The notes beneath the pieces are model-generated. The model saw only the letters and a list, made by a program, of their open reading frames with translations. It made no database searches and was not told the origin of the DNA. DNA of 43,249 nucleotides, from positions 1 through 43,249 of the forward strand of contig JAJDTI010000009.1 in NCBI GenBank assembly GCA_022827245.1. Reading direction: 5' to 3'. Of this stretch, positions 1-8,050 are shown one piece after another (position 1 is the stretch's first letter; the number at the start of each line of letters is the position of its first letter). A program made the translations under genes and the position numbers. Source of the DNA: Pseudomonadales bacterium. GTDB lineage: Bacteria > Pseudomonadota > Gammaproteobacteria > Pseudomonadales > Azotimanducaceae.

Positions 1-756
1 GCCCTGGTCGCCCGTGAACTCAAGCCCGTGATCGACGATCTCTGCGGCGTCTTCGGCATCAAGCCCTGTTTCGTCGACGAGGGCGTCGGGGTGTTCGGGC
101 TCGAGAACGTGCTCATGCCGGTCGGGTGGAACTTCCTCGAGGTGGTCGCCCCGGTGGAGGAGAACACCGCCGGCGGGCGGTATCTCGACCGGCGCGGCGG
201 CGACGGCGGCTACATGGTGATCTGCCAGGGCGGCAACCTGGCCACGCAGCAGGCCGTGCGCCAGCGCGCACTGGACGCGGGTGTGCGCATCGCCATGGAA
301 TCGGAACGGGACCGCCACAACATCTGCCAACTGCACCCCCGGGACATGATTGCCTCGTTCCTCGAGATCGACTGGGATGCGAGCAACGACTTCACCGGCA
401 ACTGGAACCCGGCCGGTGGCACGGGCTGGGAGGACAAGGTCACGCAGGAAGTCACCCAGGACTTCACCGGCGTCGAACTGCAGGGCGTGGACCCGCTCGA
501 GATCGCCGAGCTATGGAGCGAGGTGACGGGCCTGCCGGTGCAGCGCGAGGGCGCCGCGTTCCTGATCGAACTCAACAACGCGACCCTGCGCTTCGTCGAG
601 GCGACCGACGACCGCGGTCCCGGCCTCGGCGGCGTCGATCTCGCCGTCAACGACCGCGGACATATCCTCGCGGCCGCGAAGGAGCGGGGGTGCTACGTGT
701 CCGACGATCAGGTCGACGTGTGCGGGGTGCGGTGGTACCTGAAGGACGCCGGGTAA
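1..756 (+). CDS. VOC (glyoxalase-like) family protein, 5'-truncated
   Basis: The frame is open from the first base, so the true start lies outside the window; a GTG at 28 is only an internal option. The 251 visible residues suggest two tandem VOC half-modules. The first carries a metal-site-like stretch, GWNFLEVVAP. The second (about residues 160-250) has the pattern DPLEIAELWSEVTGLPV followed by a strand with RFVEA and a final CGVRWYLK. VOC proteins bind a divalent metal and include glyoxalases, extradiol dioxygenases and resistance proteins; the substrate cannot be told here. The last 49 bases overlap the 3' end of the minus-strand coiled-coil gene, an antisense overlap of the two C-termini. 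The family call is fairly sure, the function open. Confidence 0.7.
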   Translation, partial: ALVARELKPVIDDLCGVFGIKPCFVDEGVGVFGLENVLMPVGWNFLEVVAPVEENTAGGRYLDRRGGDGGYMVICQGGNLATQQAVRQRALDAGVRIAMESERDRHNICQLHPRDMIASFLEIDWDASNDFTGNWNPAGGTGWEDKVTQEVTQDFTGVELQGVDPLEIAELWSEVTGLPVQREGAAFLIELNNATLRFVEATDDRGPGLGGVDLAVNDRGHILAAAKERGCYVSDDQVDVCGVRWYLKDAG

Positions 757-1319
757 GCCACGCCGGGTGGCCCCGACACGGCGGCGCAGCAAGTTGGGAC
801 CAGTAGGCGAACGTCCGCCACGACGGGTCTCGACTTCGCCAAACCGCCGGTCCTCCCGGACGACACCTTGGCCTGCTCGCGGCGGAGAGCACCGTCCGCC
901 ACTGCGGCTCCGGCCTCCACGTCGGTGAGGCGACCCTCCACGTCGGTGAGGCGTCCCTCCACATCGGTGAGGCGTACCTTCACGTCGTTGAGACCTTCCT
1001 CCACGTCGGCGAGGCGCATCTCCACGTCGGTGAGGCGTATCTCCACATTGCCAAGACGCTCGTCGACACCGCCGAGGCGTTCCTCCACCGAGACAAGCCG
1101 CACCTCTACCAAGCCGAGACCTACCTCCAGTCCGCGGACCCGATCATCGAGGCGCGTGATCGCGTCCCGCAACGACGAGGTCTGATGCCTGATCTCCGAG
1201 CGTACGTCCGACAGGGACGCAAGCATCAAGCCACCCAGAGCGACCCCGACCGCCAACGTCCCGATCAGCTCATTGCTCAGGCCGCGGCGTCGGCCGGCCG
1301 GCTTCTCCATCTCACTCAT
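708..1319 (-). CDS. Membrane-anchored coiled-coil protein with heptad repeats
   Basis: The 203-residue protein starts with a short basic cytoplasmic stretch (GRRRGLSNE). One hydrophobic segment follows at about residues 17-36 (LIGTLAVGVALGGLMLASL). From about residue 58 to 135 come eleven near-identical seven-residue units of the form VE-x-RL-x-D, a textbook heptad with V and L as the a/d core: a long parallel coiled coil on a single membrane anchor. The remaining 65 residues are basic and low in complexity and run antisense into the VOC gene end, so the true C-terminus is less certain. Each heptad is one 21-bp tandem repeat, so unit number can change without breaking the frame. I do not recognise a named family. 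A scaffold or tether role would be inference only. Confidence 0.6.
   Translation of the reverse strand: MSEMEKPAGRRRGLSNELIGTLAVGVALGGLMLASLSDVRSEIRHQTSSLRDAITRLDDRVRGLEVGLGLVEVRLVSVEERLGGVDERLGNVEIRLTDVEMRLADVEEGLNDVKVRLTDVEGRLTDVEGRLTDVEAGAAVADGALRREQAKVSSGRTGGLAKSRPVVADVRLLVPTCCAAVSGPPGVAYPASFRYHRTPHTST
915..1145. repeat. 21-bp tandem repeat, about 11 units, coding for heptads
   Basis: On the plus strand the phase-marking hexamer CTCCAC (or a one-base variant) recurs at 915, 936, 957, 978, 999, 1020, 1041, 1083, 1104 and 1125, exactly 21 bases apart; the unit at 1062 has drifted. The first three units are almost identical and later ones diverge progressively, as expected of an array that grows at one end. 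Read on the minus strand each unit encodes one heptad of the coiled-coil protein. This is not a CRISPR array: there are no spacers. Confidence 0.9.
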
Positions 1320-1452
1320 GTTCTCGCTCGCTTCCCTGCGGGGCAGGTCTACATGATAAGCACGACGCCACGCGCCGCAAAGGCCCGGTTACCCGTCCAG
1401 GCGTGCGCCAATCGCTCTCTGACCTGTGCGAAATCGCCCTTTGTGAATGCAA

Positions 1453-3246
1453 TCATGCCCTGCGCCGCTCGTTCTCCCGCAACGCCTGCTTCCGGATGCG
1501 GATCGAGCCCGGCGTCACCTCCACGAGTTCGTCCGCGTCGATGAACTCGAGCGCCTGCTCCAGCGAGAACACGACCGGCGGCGTCAGCAGGATGTTCTCG
1601 TCGCTCGCGGCGGCGCGGATGTTCGTGAGCTTCTTCTCCTTGAGCGGGTTCACCGTCAGGTCGTTCGCGCGGCTGTGGATGCCGACCACCATGCCTTCGT
1701 ACACCTCGGTGCCCGGACCCACCAGGAGGCGTCCCCGGTTCTGCAGGTTGAAAAGCGCGTAACCCACCGCCTTGCCCGTCGCCTTCGAGATCAGCACGCC
1801 GGGCTTGCGGCCGGTCTCGAGGCCGGACGGCACCCGGTCGTAGCCCGCCGACGAGAACGTCATCACGCCGGATCCCGACGTGAAGGAGGCGAACTCGTTG
1901 CGGAACCCCATCAGCGCCCGCGTCGACACCTTGCACGTCAGGCGCACGCGGCCCTGGCCGTCGTGGTCGACGTCGACGAGTTCTCCCTTGCGCTCGCCGA
2001 GGGCCTCCATCAGCGGCCCCTGGTGCTCGGCGTCGATCTCGAAGACGACCGACTCGAAGGGCTCGAGGCGCACGCCGTCCCGTTCCCGCGCGATGACCGT
2101 CGGTTGCGAGACGGCCACCTCGTAGCCCTCGCGGCGCATGGTCTCGATCAGGACCGACAGGTGCAGCTCGCCGCGGCCGGACACCTCGAAGCAGTCCGCT
2201 TCCGCCGTCCGCCGCACCCGCAGCGCGACGTTGTGCGACGCCTCCCGGAACAGGCGCTCCTCGATCTGCCGCCCCGTCAGGTACTTGCCCTCACGGCCCG
2301 CGAAAGGGCTGGTGTTGACCCGGAAGGTCATGGTCAGCGTCGGCTCGTCGACGGCGAGCGGCGGCAACGCTTCCGGCGCGTTGACGTCGCAGATGGTGTC
2401 CGACACGCCGATGTCGTCGACGCCGGTGATGCACACGATGTCCCCGGCCCGCGCACAGGGCAACTCGACCCGTTCGAGCCCGCGGCTCGCGAGCACCGAG
2501 AGCACGCGTCCCTTGCGCGCCTCCCCGGCGGCGCTCACGACCGAGACCGGCGACCTGGGGACGAGGGCGCCGCGCCGGACGCGGCCGATCCCGATGACCC
2601 CCACGTAGCTCGAGTAGTCGAGCGTGCTCACCTGCATCTGGAACGGCCCCTCGAGGTCGGCCTGCGGCGGAGGCACACGCGAGACCACCAGGTCCAGCAG
2701 CGGCGTCATGTCCTGCGCGAGGGCGTCCGGATCGAGCCCGGCGACCCCGAGCGTCGCCGACGTGAAGACCGTCGGGAAGTCGAGTTGCGCGTCGCTCGCC
2801 CCGAGCCGGTCGAACAGGTCGAATACCTCGTCCACCACACGGTGCGGCGCAGCGCCGTCACGGTCGATCTTGTTGACGACGAGGATCGGCGCCAACCCGG
2901 CGGCGAACGCCTTTTGCGTCACGAACCGGGTCTGCGGCATCGGGCCTTCCACCGCATCGACGACGAGCAGCACCGCGTCCACCATCGACAGGATCCGCTC
3001 GACCTCGCCACCGAAGTCCGCATGGCCGGGCGTGTCGACGATGTTGATGCGGCAGCCCCCGTACTCGACGGCCGTCGTCTTCGAGAGGATCGTGATGCCC
3101 CGCTCCCGCTCGAGTTCGTTGCTGTCGAGCGCCCGCTCGGCGATCTCCGTGCGCGCGTCCGACGCCGTCTGCTGCAGCAGGCGGTCCACGAGGGTGGTCT
3201 TGCCGTGGTCCACGTGGGCCACGATGGCGACGTTGCGTATCTGCAT
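1453..3246 (-). CDS. typA: Translational GTPase TypA/BipA
   Basis: The 597-residue protein is of full family length and acts on the ribosome as an EF-G-like GTPase linked to stress, cold and ribosome assembly. The G1 P-loop AHVDHGKTT is at residues 10-18, the switch-I region [10 protein letters not shown] near 47-56, G3 DTPGHADF at 71-78 and G4 NKID at 125-128. The beta-barrel and two EF-G-like domains follow, and the C-terminal domain typical of TypA ends in a basic [14 protein letters not shown] chose the ATG at 3246 because the protein then begins [18 protein letters not shown], as TypA proteins do; the open frame beyond it to 3459 is out of character. No Shine-Dalgarno precedes this ATG, and a TACACT box lies nine bases upstream, so the mRNA may be leaderless. 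Confidence 0.96.
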   Translation of the reverse strand: MQIRNVAIVAHVDHGKTTLVDRLLQQTASDARTEIAERALDSNELERERGITILSKTTAVEYGGCRINIVDTPGHADFGGEVERILSMVDAVLLVVDAVEGPMPQTRFVTQKAFAAGLAPILVVNKIDRDGAAPHRVVDEVFDLFDRLGASDAQLDFPTVFTSATLGVAGLDPDALAQDMTPLLDLVVSRVPPPQADLEGPFQMQVSTLDYSSYVGVIGIGRVRRGALVPRSPVSVVSAAGEARKGRVLSVLASRGLERVELPCARAGDIVCITGVDDIGVSDTICDVNAPEALPPLAVDEPTLTMTFRVNTSPFAGREGKYLTGRQIEERLFREASHNVALRVRRTAEADCFEVSGRGELHLSVLIETMRREGYEVAVSQPTVIARERDGVRLEPFESVVFEIDAEHQGPLMEALGERKGELVDVDHDGQGRVRLTCKVSTRALMGFRNEFASFTSGSGVMTFSSAGYDRVPSGLETGRKPGVLISKATGKAVGYALFNLQNRGRLLVGPGTEVYEGMVVGIHSRANDLTVNPLKEKKLTNIRAAASDENILLTPPVVFSLEQALEFIDADELVEVTPGSIRIRKQALRENERRRA

Positions 3247-3255
3247 GGCGCGCGG

Positions 3256-3261
3256 AGTGTA
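3256..3261 (-). promoter_or_regulatory. Candidate -10 box of typA (TACACT)
   Basis: Read on the minus strand, TACACT ends nine bases before the typA ATG, and no purine-rich ribosome site lies between. Transcription would begin at or very near the ATG. The same hexamer precedes the HpaB-like gene and the SnoaL-like gene in this window. The -35 region is weak (TTCCGT at 17-base spacing). Confidence 0.35.
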
Positions 3262-3298
3262 GGGGCTTGGGTCGTAGAACGGAACGTTAGTCGGGCTG

Positions 3299-3475
3299 TC
3301 AGTGCAGCAGTGCTTGTACCGCACGCCACATCTTGTCGAACGACCGCGACCGCCGACGCGCCAAGTGCATGTCGAACCCGGCCGACCACGCAGCCTGATC
3401 TGCAGTCGGACGGCGAAGCAGCACCGGCACGGCTTCCACTTCGCCGTCGCCCTCCACAACGGCTATGAACTTCAC
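3299..3475 (-). pseudogene. Internally deleted DUF4276/TOPRIM-like protein, partner of the AAA ATPase
   Basis: A 58-codon frame starts at GTG 3475, three bases after the stop of the AAA ATPase, and ends at TGA 3299. Its first 22 residues (VKFIAVVEGDGEVEAVPVLL then RR) match the N-terminus of DUF4276 proteins, including the first TOPRIM glutamate segment VEGDGE. The last 30 or so residues (ADQAAW, then LARRRSRSFDKMWRAVQALL) match their C-terminal end. The middle is missing, and with it the DxD and E-x-W parts of the TOPRIM-like core; family members are about 200 residues long. The frame is intact across the join, so this looks like an in-frame deletion of roughly 130-150 codons, not gradual decay. 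Recognition of both ends rests on remembered family patterns. A functional mini-protein cannot be excluded. Confidence 0.65.
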
Positions 3476-3478
3476 GCC

Positions 3479-4687
3479 TCAGGCAACGTCGCGAAACAGC
3501 TTTAGCTGCTTGGGATGCGCGAGCACAGGGTCCGGCACCAGTTGGTCCATGCGCAGCAACTCACCCGCTGTGAACAGGTGTTGACGCAACACGTCCCGGC
3601 TCGCTTCGTCCAGCGGAGCGAGTTGCGTTTCACCGTTGACGGCCACCACAGCGAGTATGGAATCCACCGGAATGGCGTCGCGATCCAACAGGTCCGCACT
3701 ATGACTGGTGATCAGCACCTGCGTTCGTTCACTCGCTTCCTGCAGCACATCGGTAAGCACGCCGGCCGCGGCCGGGTGCAGGGCGCTCTCCGGCTCTTCG
3801 ATGCCGACCAGTTTCGCGCTCACCGAACCAACACCCGACCCCTGGTACAGCGCTACCAGCATTCCAAGGACACGCAGGGTCCCGTCTGAAACGTTGTCAG
3901 CCAGGAACCGCCACGGATTGGAGTCGCCGCGCACCTGCTGACGAAACTCCAGGGTCAGCTTGGGACCCACGGCCTTGGACTCCACTCCCACCGTCCCCGG
4001 AACGACTTTGCGCAGAAACTCGTCCACACGGCCCGCGCTTTCCGGTACACGCTGCTTCAGGTTCGACAACACGCTCGCGATGTTGCTCCCATCCGACTTC
4101 AGAAGCTCGCCGGGGTCCGGCGGTTGCAGTTCCCGGATCTGCTCCGGATGGAAGTTGTAGAACCCCATGCCCGAGAGGGCATCGTAGACAGGCCGGAATG
4201 ACGCGTACCCCGCAACCTGCATGAGATAGAGCCGGTCTCCGCTCGGTGGAGGGGGATGGTCGATCGACCCCGTCGCCGCGCCCTGCGCCACGCTGAAGTA
4301 TTCAACGTGCCCGTCGTGAGACCGAGTGAAGCACTCTTCTTTTCGCACGCTGTAACGCCCCTTCGGACGAGCACCGACCTCGAATGCGTACCAGCCCGTC
4401 GCCTCCGGCACCCGGAAGTCAAGGCGAACGCCAAAGTGATTCGGGTGACCACGCGACCGACGACGCACCTCTTTGATGCCCCCGCGCTCCCTGAGCGCGT
4501 GGTCCAGGGAGAAACGCAGGGCCTGCGCGGTGAATCGCAACGCATCGAGAAAGTTGCTCTTCCCCGCGCCGTTCGGTCCGACGAGGATGGTCAGCGGCTC
4601 GAGAGCCACATCGCATGCCGCGATGCTCTTGTAGTTCCGCAGAGCTACCCGCGTGATCAGTCTGGTATCGCCGACAGCCGTGGTCAT
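3479..4687 (-). CDS. AAA family ATPase, OLD-like (AAA15/21 type)
   Basis: The 402-residue P-loop ATPase has SMC/OLD/RecF-like architecture. It opens with RVALRNYKSI, the usual strand before the P-loop, then Walker A GPNGAGKSN at 37-45, a signature-like VSDGT at 266-270, Walker B LVGIEEPESALHP at 293-305 and the switch SHSADLLD at 328-335, so all catalytic motifs are present. In many genomes such ATPases are encoded with a TOPRIM/DUF4276 or nuclease partner and are suspected of anti-phage defence. Here the partner, three bases downstream, seems gutted. The base composition looks visibly less GC-rich than the neighbouring metabolic genes, which suggests horizontal arrival. The ATPase call is firm; the defence role is inference. 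Confidence 0.88.
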   Translation of the reverse strand: MTTAVGDTRLITRVALRNYKSIAACDVALEPLTILVGPNGAGKSNFLDALRFTAQALRFSLDHALRERGGIKEVRRRSRGHPNHFGVRLDFRVPEATGWYAFEVGARPKGRYSVRKEECFTRSHDGHVEYFSVAQGAATGSIDHPPPPSGDRLYLMQVAGYASFRPVYDALSGMGFYNFHPEQIRELQPPDPGELLKSDGSNIASVLSNLKQRVPESAGRVDEFLRKVVPGTVGVESKAVGPKLTLEFRQQVRGDSNPWRFLADNVSDGTLRVLGMLVALYQGSGVGSVSAKLVGIEEPESALHPAAAGVLTDVLQEASERTQVLITSHSADLLDRDAIPVDSILAVVAVNGETQLAPLDEASRDVLRQHLFTAGELLRMDQLVPDPVLAHPKQLKLFRDVA

Positions 4688-4755
4688 GCGAGTTGCCTCA
4701 GGCCGTTGCGGGCAAGTGTCTCACGCACCGAGAGGGAACAGGCCGGCCCGAGCTA

Positions 4756-5124
4756 CTAGCCGTACGCAACGAAGTTCAGCTTGTTCCCGTCGGGGTCGCG
4801 GAAATAGCCGGCGTAAAAGCCCTCTCCGCGCGGCCCCGGCGCGCCTTCGTCCGCGGCGCCGAGTTCGAGGGCCTTCGCGTGCAGCCGCGCGACAGCTTCG
4901 GGCGACCCTGCCTGCAGGGCGACCATCACGCCATTGCCCACGGTCGCGGCATTGCCGTCGTAGGGGCTCCCGACGACGACCAGGGGCTGGTCCATCCCGG
5001 ACCCGTAACCCACCATGCCCTCCTCGGCCATGAGCCGCCCGACGCCCATCTCCGCGAACAGCGCGTCATAGAAGGCGGCTGCGCGTTCAAGGTCGTTCGT
5101 GCCCAGGGTGACGTACGCAATCAT
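4756..5124 (-). CDS. Small VOC family (glyoxalase-like) protein
   Basis: A 122-residue single VOC module starting MIAYVTLGTNDLERAAAFYD, the common opening of bacterial glyoxalase/bleomycin-resistance-like proteins. It closes with GYFRDPDGNKLNFVAYG, where the DPDGNKLNF stretch is the usual last metal-side strand. I chose the ATG at 5124 because residues upstream of it (a longer open frame to 5160) do not belong to the fold. It is monocistronic and divergent from the FMN-protein operon at 5244. Such proteins work as homodimers on small thiol adducts or as resistance factors; the substrate is not predictable. Confidence 0.85.
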   Translation of the reverse strand: MIAYVTLGTNDLERAAAFYDALFAEMGVGRLMAEEGMVGYGSGMDQPLVVVGSPYDGNAATVGNGVMVALQAGSPEAVARLHAKALELGAADEGAPGPRGEGFYAGYFRDPDGNKLNFVAYG

Positions 5125-5205
5125 GGGTTCATTCCGGTGGTTCGAGTGGGCGCGAAGCATGCCCGATTCGCGGCGGCGCCGAAAGCGCGAAACGTCGGAT
5201 CGCCC

Positions 5206-5214
5206 TGCTATCCT
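5206..5214 (+). promoter_or_regulatory. Candidate extended -10 promoter for the 5244-9034 operon
   Basis: TGCTATCCT has the TG-n-TATNNT form of an extended -10 element. It lies 29 bases before the ATG at 5244, and an AGGGAG ribosome site sits at 5231-5236. I see no good -35, which an extended -10 can do without. Confidence 0.4.
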
Positions 5215-5243
5215 CGAACGTCAGGGCACCAGGGAGTTCCGAC

Positions 5244-5732
5244 ATGCCATCCGATCCTGCGGTCCGCCGCGCGCGTCTCCCCGATGGCTACGGTCTGCCC
5301 GAGGATTCGCCCACCCTCTCCTGGGAATCGGTGCAGTCGCGCTTCGAGGCGTCCCACCACTACTGGATCTCCACGGCGGATGCGGCCGGGAGCCCGCTGT
5401 CCCGCCCGATCGACGGCGTCTGGCTCGACGGCGCCCTCTACTTCAGCGGCCACGAGGAGGCGCGCTGGCGGCGCAACCTGCGCGCGAACCCCCGCACGTG
5501 CCTGACGCTTGAAGACGCGGAGAACGTCGTGATTCTCGAGGGCGAGGTCGAGCACTTCGTCCCCGACGAGGCGTTCGCGATCGCGCTGGGTGACGCCGCG
5601 AACGAGAAGTACGAGTTCGGAGGGAATGCCGCCGAACTCTATCGAGGCGGTGCATGCCGGTTCCGACCGCGGACCGGCCATGCCTGGACCATGCTCTACA
5701 AGGACGCGACGCACTTCCGCTTCGAGTCCTGA
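5244..5732 (+). CDS. Pyridoxamine 5'-phosphate oxidase-like FMN/F420-binding split-barrel protein
   Basis: A 162-residue split-barrel protein. The segment HHYWISTADAAGSPLSRPID is the first flavin-side strand pair, GALYFSGHEEARWRRNL the next with the phosphate-contacting region, and a C-terminal LYKDATHFRFES closes the barrel. Members include heme-utilisation, F420-dependent and general FMN reductases; which one this is cannot be told. The AGGGAG seven bases before the ATG supports the start. First gene of a four-gene plus-strand run with gaps of 51, 25 and 25 bases, so probably co-transcribed with the hydrolases and the oxidoreductase that follow. Confidence 0.8.
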   Translation: MPSDPAVRRARLPDGYGLPEDSPTLSWESVQSRFEASHHYWISTADAAGSPLSRPIDGVWLDGALYFSGHEEARWRRNLRANPRTCLTLEDAENVVILEGEVEHFVPDEAFAIALGDAANEKYEFGGNAAELYRGGACRFRPRTGHAWTMLYKDATHFRFES

Positions 5733-5783
5733 CCTCCCGCCGGGTAACATCGCGCGTCATCGCGGGGGCGGACGGAGGCAAAC

Positions 5784-6995
5784 ATGGAGACGAGTGCGCG
5801 GCAGGCCGGATTCGACGAAGCGCGGCTCGGGCGCATCACCGAACACCTGGAACGCCACTACGTCGACCCCGGCAAGATCGCGGGCTGCCAGGTCGTCGTC
5901 GCCCGCCACGGGCACGTCGCCTGGCACGCCTCGCTCGGCACGCGGGACGTCGAACGCGGGCTGCCGCTGACGGACGACACCATCTTCCGCATCTACTCGA
6001 TGACGAAGCCGATCACTTCCGTCGCACTCATGCAGCTCTACGAGCGGGGCATGTTCCAGCTCAACGACCCCGTGCACCGGGTCATCCCCGCGTGGCGCGA
6101 CCAGGAGGTCTACGTCGCCGGCGAGGGAGAGCGCATCGAGACCCGCCCGCCCGAGAACCCGATGACGTTCCGCCACGTCCTCGGGCACACGGCGGGCCTC
6201 TCCTACGGCGCGACGAACCACCCGGTGGACCAGGTGTACCGCGCCCGGGGCGTGCACCGCGAACAAGGGGAGACCCTGCAGACGTTCGTCGACAAGCTTG
6301 CGGACGTCCCGCTCCACTACTCGCCCGGCGAGCGCTGGATGTACTCCTACGCCACCGACGTGTGCGGCCACCTGGTCGAGGCCCTCTCCGGCATGCCCCT
6401 CGACCGGTACTTCGCCGAACACATCTTCGAGCCGCTGGGCATGACGGACACCGCCTTCAGCGTCGCGTCCGGCAAGGTCGACCGTCTCGCCGCGAACTAC
6501 GAGCGGCGGCCGGACAAGAGCCTGAAGCTGCTCGACGACCCGCAGGCCAGCACGTATCGGGTCCACCCGACCTTCTTCTCGGGCGGCGGAGGCCTGACCG
6601 GGACGACGGCGGACTACCTGCGCTTCTGCGAGATGCTGCGCCGGGGCGGCGAACTCGACGGCGAGCGGATCCTCGGACCGCGGACATTGCAGCTGATGAC
6701 GCGCAACCACCTCGCCGGCGGACGGGACCTCACGCAGATGGCGGAAGGGGCGTTCTCCGAGACCGCGTACGAGGGCGTTGGGTTCGGGCTCGGCTTCGCC
6801 ATGACCCTGTCCGAGGTCGGCGCGGGGACGTTGGGCGCGGGCGATTTCTACTGGGGCGGCGCCGCCTCGACCATCTTCTGGGTAGACCCGGTGGAGGACC
6901 TCTCGGCCGTCTTCATGACCCAGCTCATGCCCTCGGCGACGTTCAACTTCCGGGGCCAACTCAAGAACATCATCTACTCGGCGATCGTCGACTGA
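5784..6995 (+). CDS. Beta-lactamase-fold serine hydrolase (EstB/class C-like)
   Basis: A 403-residue protein of the beta-lactamase/D-Ala-D-Ala carboxypeptidase superfamily. The nucleophile motif SMTK is at 72-75 in IFRIYSMTKPITSVALMQLY. The second motif is Y187-S-Y in WMYSYATD, the Y-x-N/Y-S-Y position of class C-like esterases. Near the C-terminus FYWGGAAST stands where lactamases have K-T-G, a replacement common in esterases of this fold. There is no signal peptide, so a cytoplasmic ester or amide hydrolase is likelier than a cell-wall enzyme. The GGAGG-containing leader just before ATG 5784 fixes the start. The natural ester is unknown. Confidence 0.88.
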   Translation: METSARQAGFDEARLGRITEHLERHYVDPGKIAGCQVVVARHGHVAWHASLGTRDVERGLPLTDDTIFRIYSMTKPITSVALMQLYERGMFQLNDPVHRVIPAWRDQEVYVAGEGERIETRPPENPMTFRHVLGHTAGLSYGATNHPVDQVYRARGVHREQGETLQTFVDKLADVPLHYSPGERWMYSYATDVCGHLVEALSGMPLDRYFAEHIFEPLGMTDTAFSVASGKVDRLAANYERRPDKSLKLLDDPQASTYRVHPTFFSGGGGLTGTTADYLRFCEMLRRGGELDGERILGPRTLQLMTRNHLAGGRDLTQMAEGAFSETAYEGVGFGLGFAMTLSEVGAGTLGAGDFYWGGAASTIFWVDPVEDLSAVFMTQLMPSATFNFRGQLKNIIYSAIVD

Positions 6996-7020
6996 CGCCG
7001 CCGGCCGCGGAGGACAACTG

Positions 7021-8025
7021 ATGGCGAACGACATCCCCGGCGGGTCGGTGGACATTGCGGACGGACCCGTCTTGCTCGGCAACGGCATCGAGGGCGAACC
7101 CGTGACCGTCCCGACCGCGAACCCGACGGGTTTCCACCAGGCGATCTCGGAACCCGGCCGGATGCCGCCGACGGACATCCGCGGCATGCTCTTCACCCCG
7201 CGAGGCGACGGGCCCTGGCCGGCCGTGGTCGTCGTACCCGGCAGTTTCGGCGTGGCTCCGTCGCACGTCGCGAAGGCGGACCATCTCACCGACGCGGGGA
7301 TCGCCTGCTGCGTCATCGATCCGTTCGGCACCCGGGGCGTGACCTCGACCGTCGCCAACCAGGCGCAGTACACCTTCGCGGCATCCGCCTGGGACGTGCT
7401 GGCCGCCGCGACCGCACTCGCCGCGCGGGAGGACATCGACGCCACCCGCATCGGCGTGCAGGGACACAGCCGCGGAGGCTCCGCCGTGCTGTCCGCCGCC
7501 TGCATGGCGCAACTCCTCGGCCCCGAACGCGCTCCCTCCCTCCGCGCCGTCTACGCCGCCTATCCGTGGTCGGGCATGCAGTTCTCGAGGCCCGACGTGG
7601 GCGACACGATCGTGCGTTCGGTCATCGGCGAGCGCGACGAGTGGTGCCTGCCGCAACAGGTCCAGGGACACATGCACGCGATGACGCTCCTCGGCTGCGA
7701 CGCCAGCTTCCGCCTCTTCGCCGAGGCGCAGCACAGCTTCGACCGGGACACCGCGCTCGAGCTCATCCCGGACGCCTCCGTCGCCCCGGGAGCGCCGACC
7801 ACGTACATCCGCGAGGACGGCGCGCTCGTGCACCCCCTCTCCGGCGAGGCGGACCCGGCCCTGACCGAACTCGAGGTCATGCGCTACAGCGTCAAGTCGG
7901 GACACGGGCGGCGCGGGGCGCACATCGGCACGGCCGGCGACCAGGCGCGCCTGTTCCACGAGGACATGATGGCGTTCTGGCGCGCGGCGCTCGGCACGCG
8001 CCCGGAGTCCGCGAGCGCCGCGTGA
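7021..8025 (+). CDS. Dienelactone-hydrolase-like alpha/beta hydrolase
   Basis: A 334-residue alpha/beta hydrolase. The oxyanion strand is VVVVPGSFGV near 70-79, the nucleophile elbow GHSRGG puts Ser150 at its tip, and the catalytic histidine is probably in AEAQHSFDRD. The N-terminal 60 residues form a cap-like extension with a PRGDGPWPAVV entry to the first core strand. Dienelactone hydrolases open lactone rings made in aromatic catabolism, though many relatives act on other esters. It starts 25 bases after the preceding serine hydrolase, in the same operon. Confidence 0.82.
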   Translation: MANDIPGGSVDIADGPVLLGNGIEGEPVTVPTANPTGFHQAISEPGRMPPTDIRGMLFTPRGDGPWPAVVVVPGSFGVAPSHVAKADHLTDAGIACCVIDPFGTRGVTSTVANQAQYTFAASAWDVLAAATALAAREDIDATRIGVQGHSRGGSAVLSAACMAQLLGPERAPSLRAVYAAYPWSGMQFSRPDVGDTIVRSVIGERDEWCLPQQVQGHMHAMTLLGCDASFRLFAEAQHSFDRDTALELIPDASVAPGAPTTYIREDGALVHPLSGEADPALTELEVMRYSVKSGHGRRGAHIGTAGDQARLFHEDMMAFWRAALGTRPESASAA

Positions 8026-8050
8026 AGGCGTCCGGGGCAAGGAGACGAAC

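Noticed and set aside
915..1145. Regular short repeats as a CRISPR array
   Set aside because: Units are contiguous with no spacers and are fully coding as heptads.
1447..3468. 673-codon open frame on the plus strand
   Set aside because: It is the antisense of typA; the product is rich in R, H, V and D with no family features, as expected in GC-rich DNA.
3302..3505. Plus-strand 67-codon frame in the gap after typA
   Set aside because: The minus strand of the same bases encodes the DUF4276 remnant with recognisable ends; the plus frame has none.
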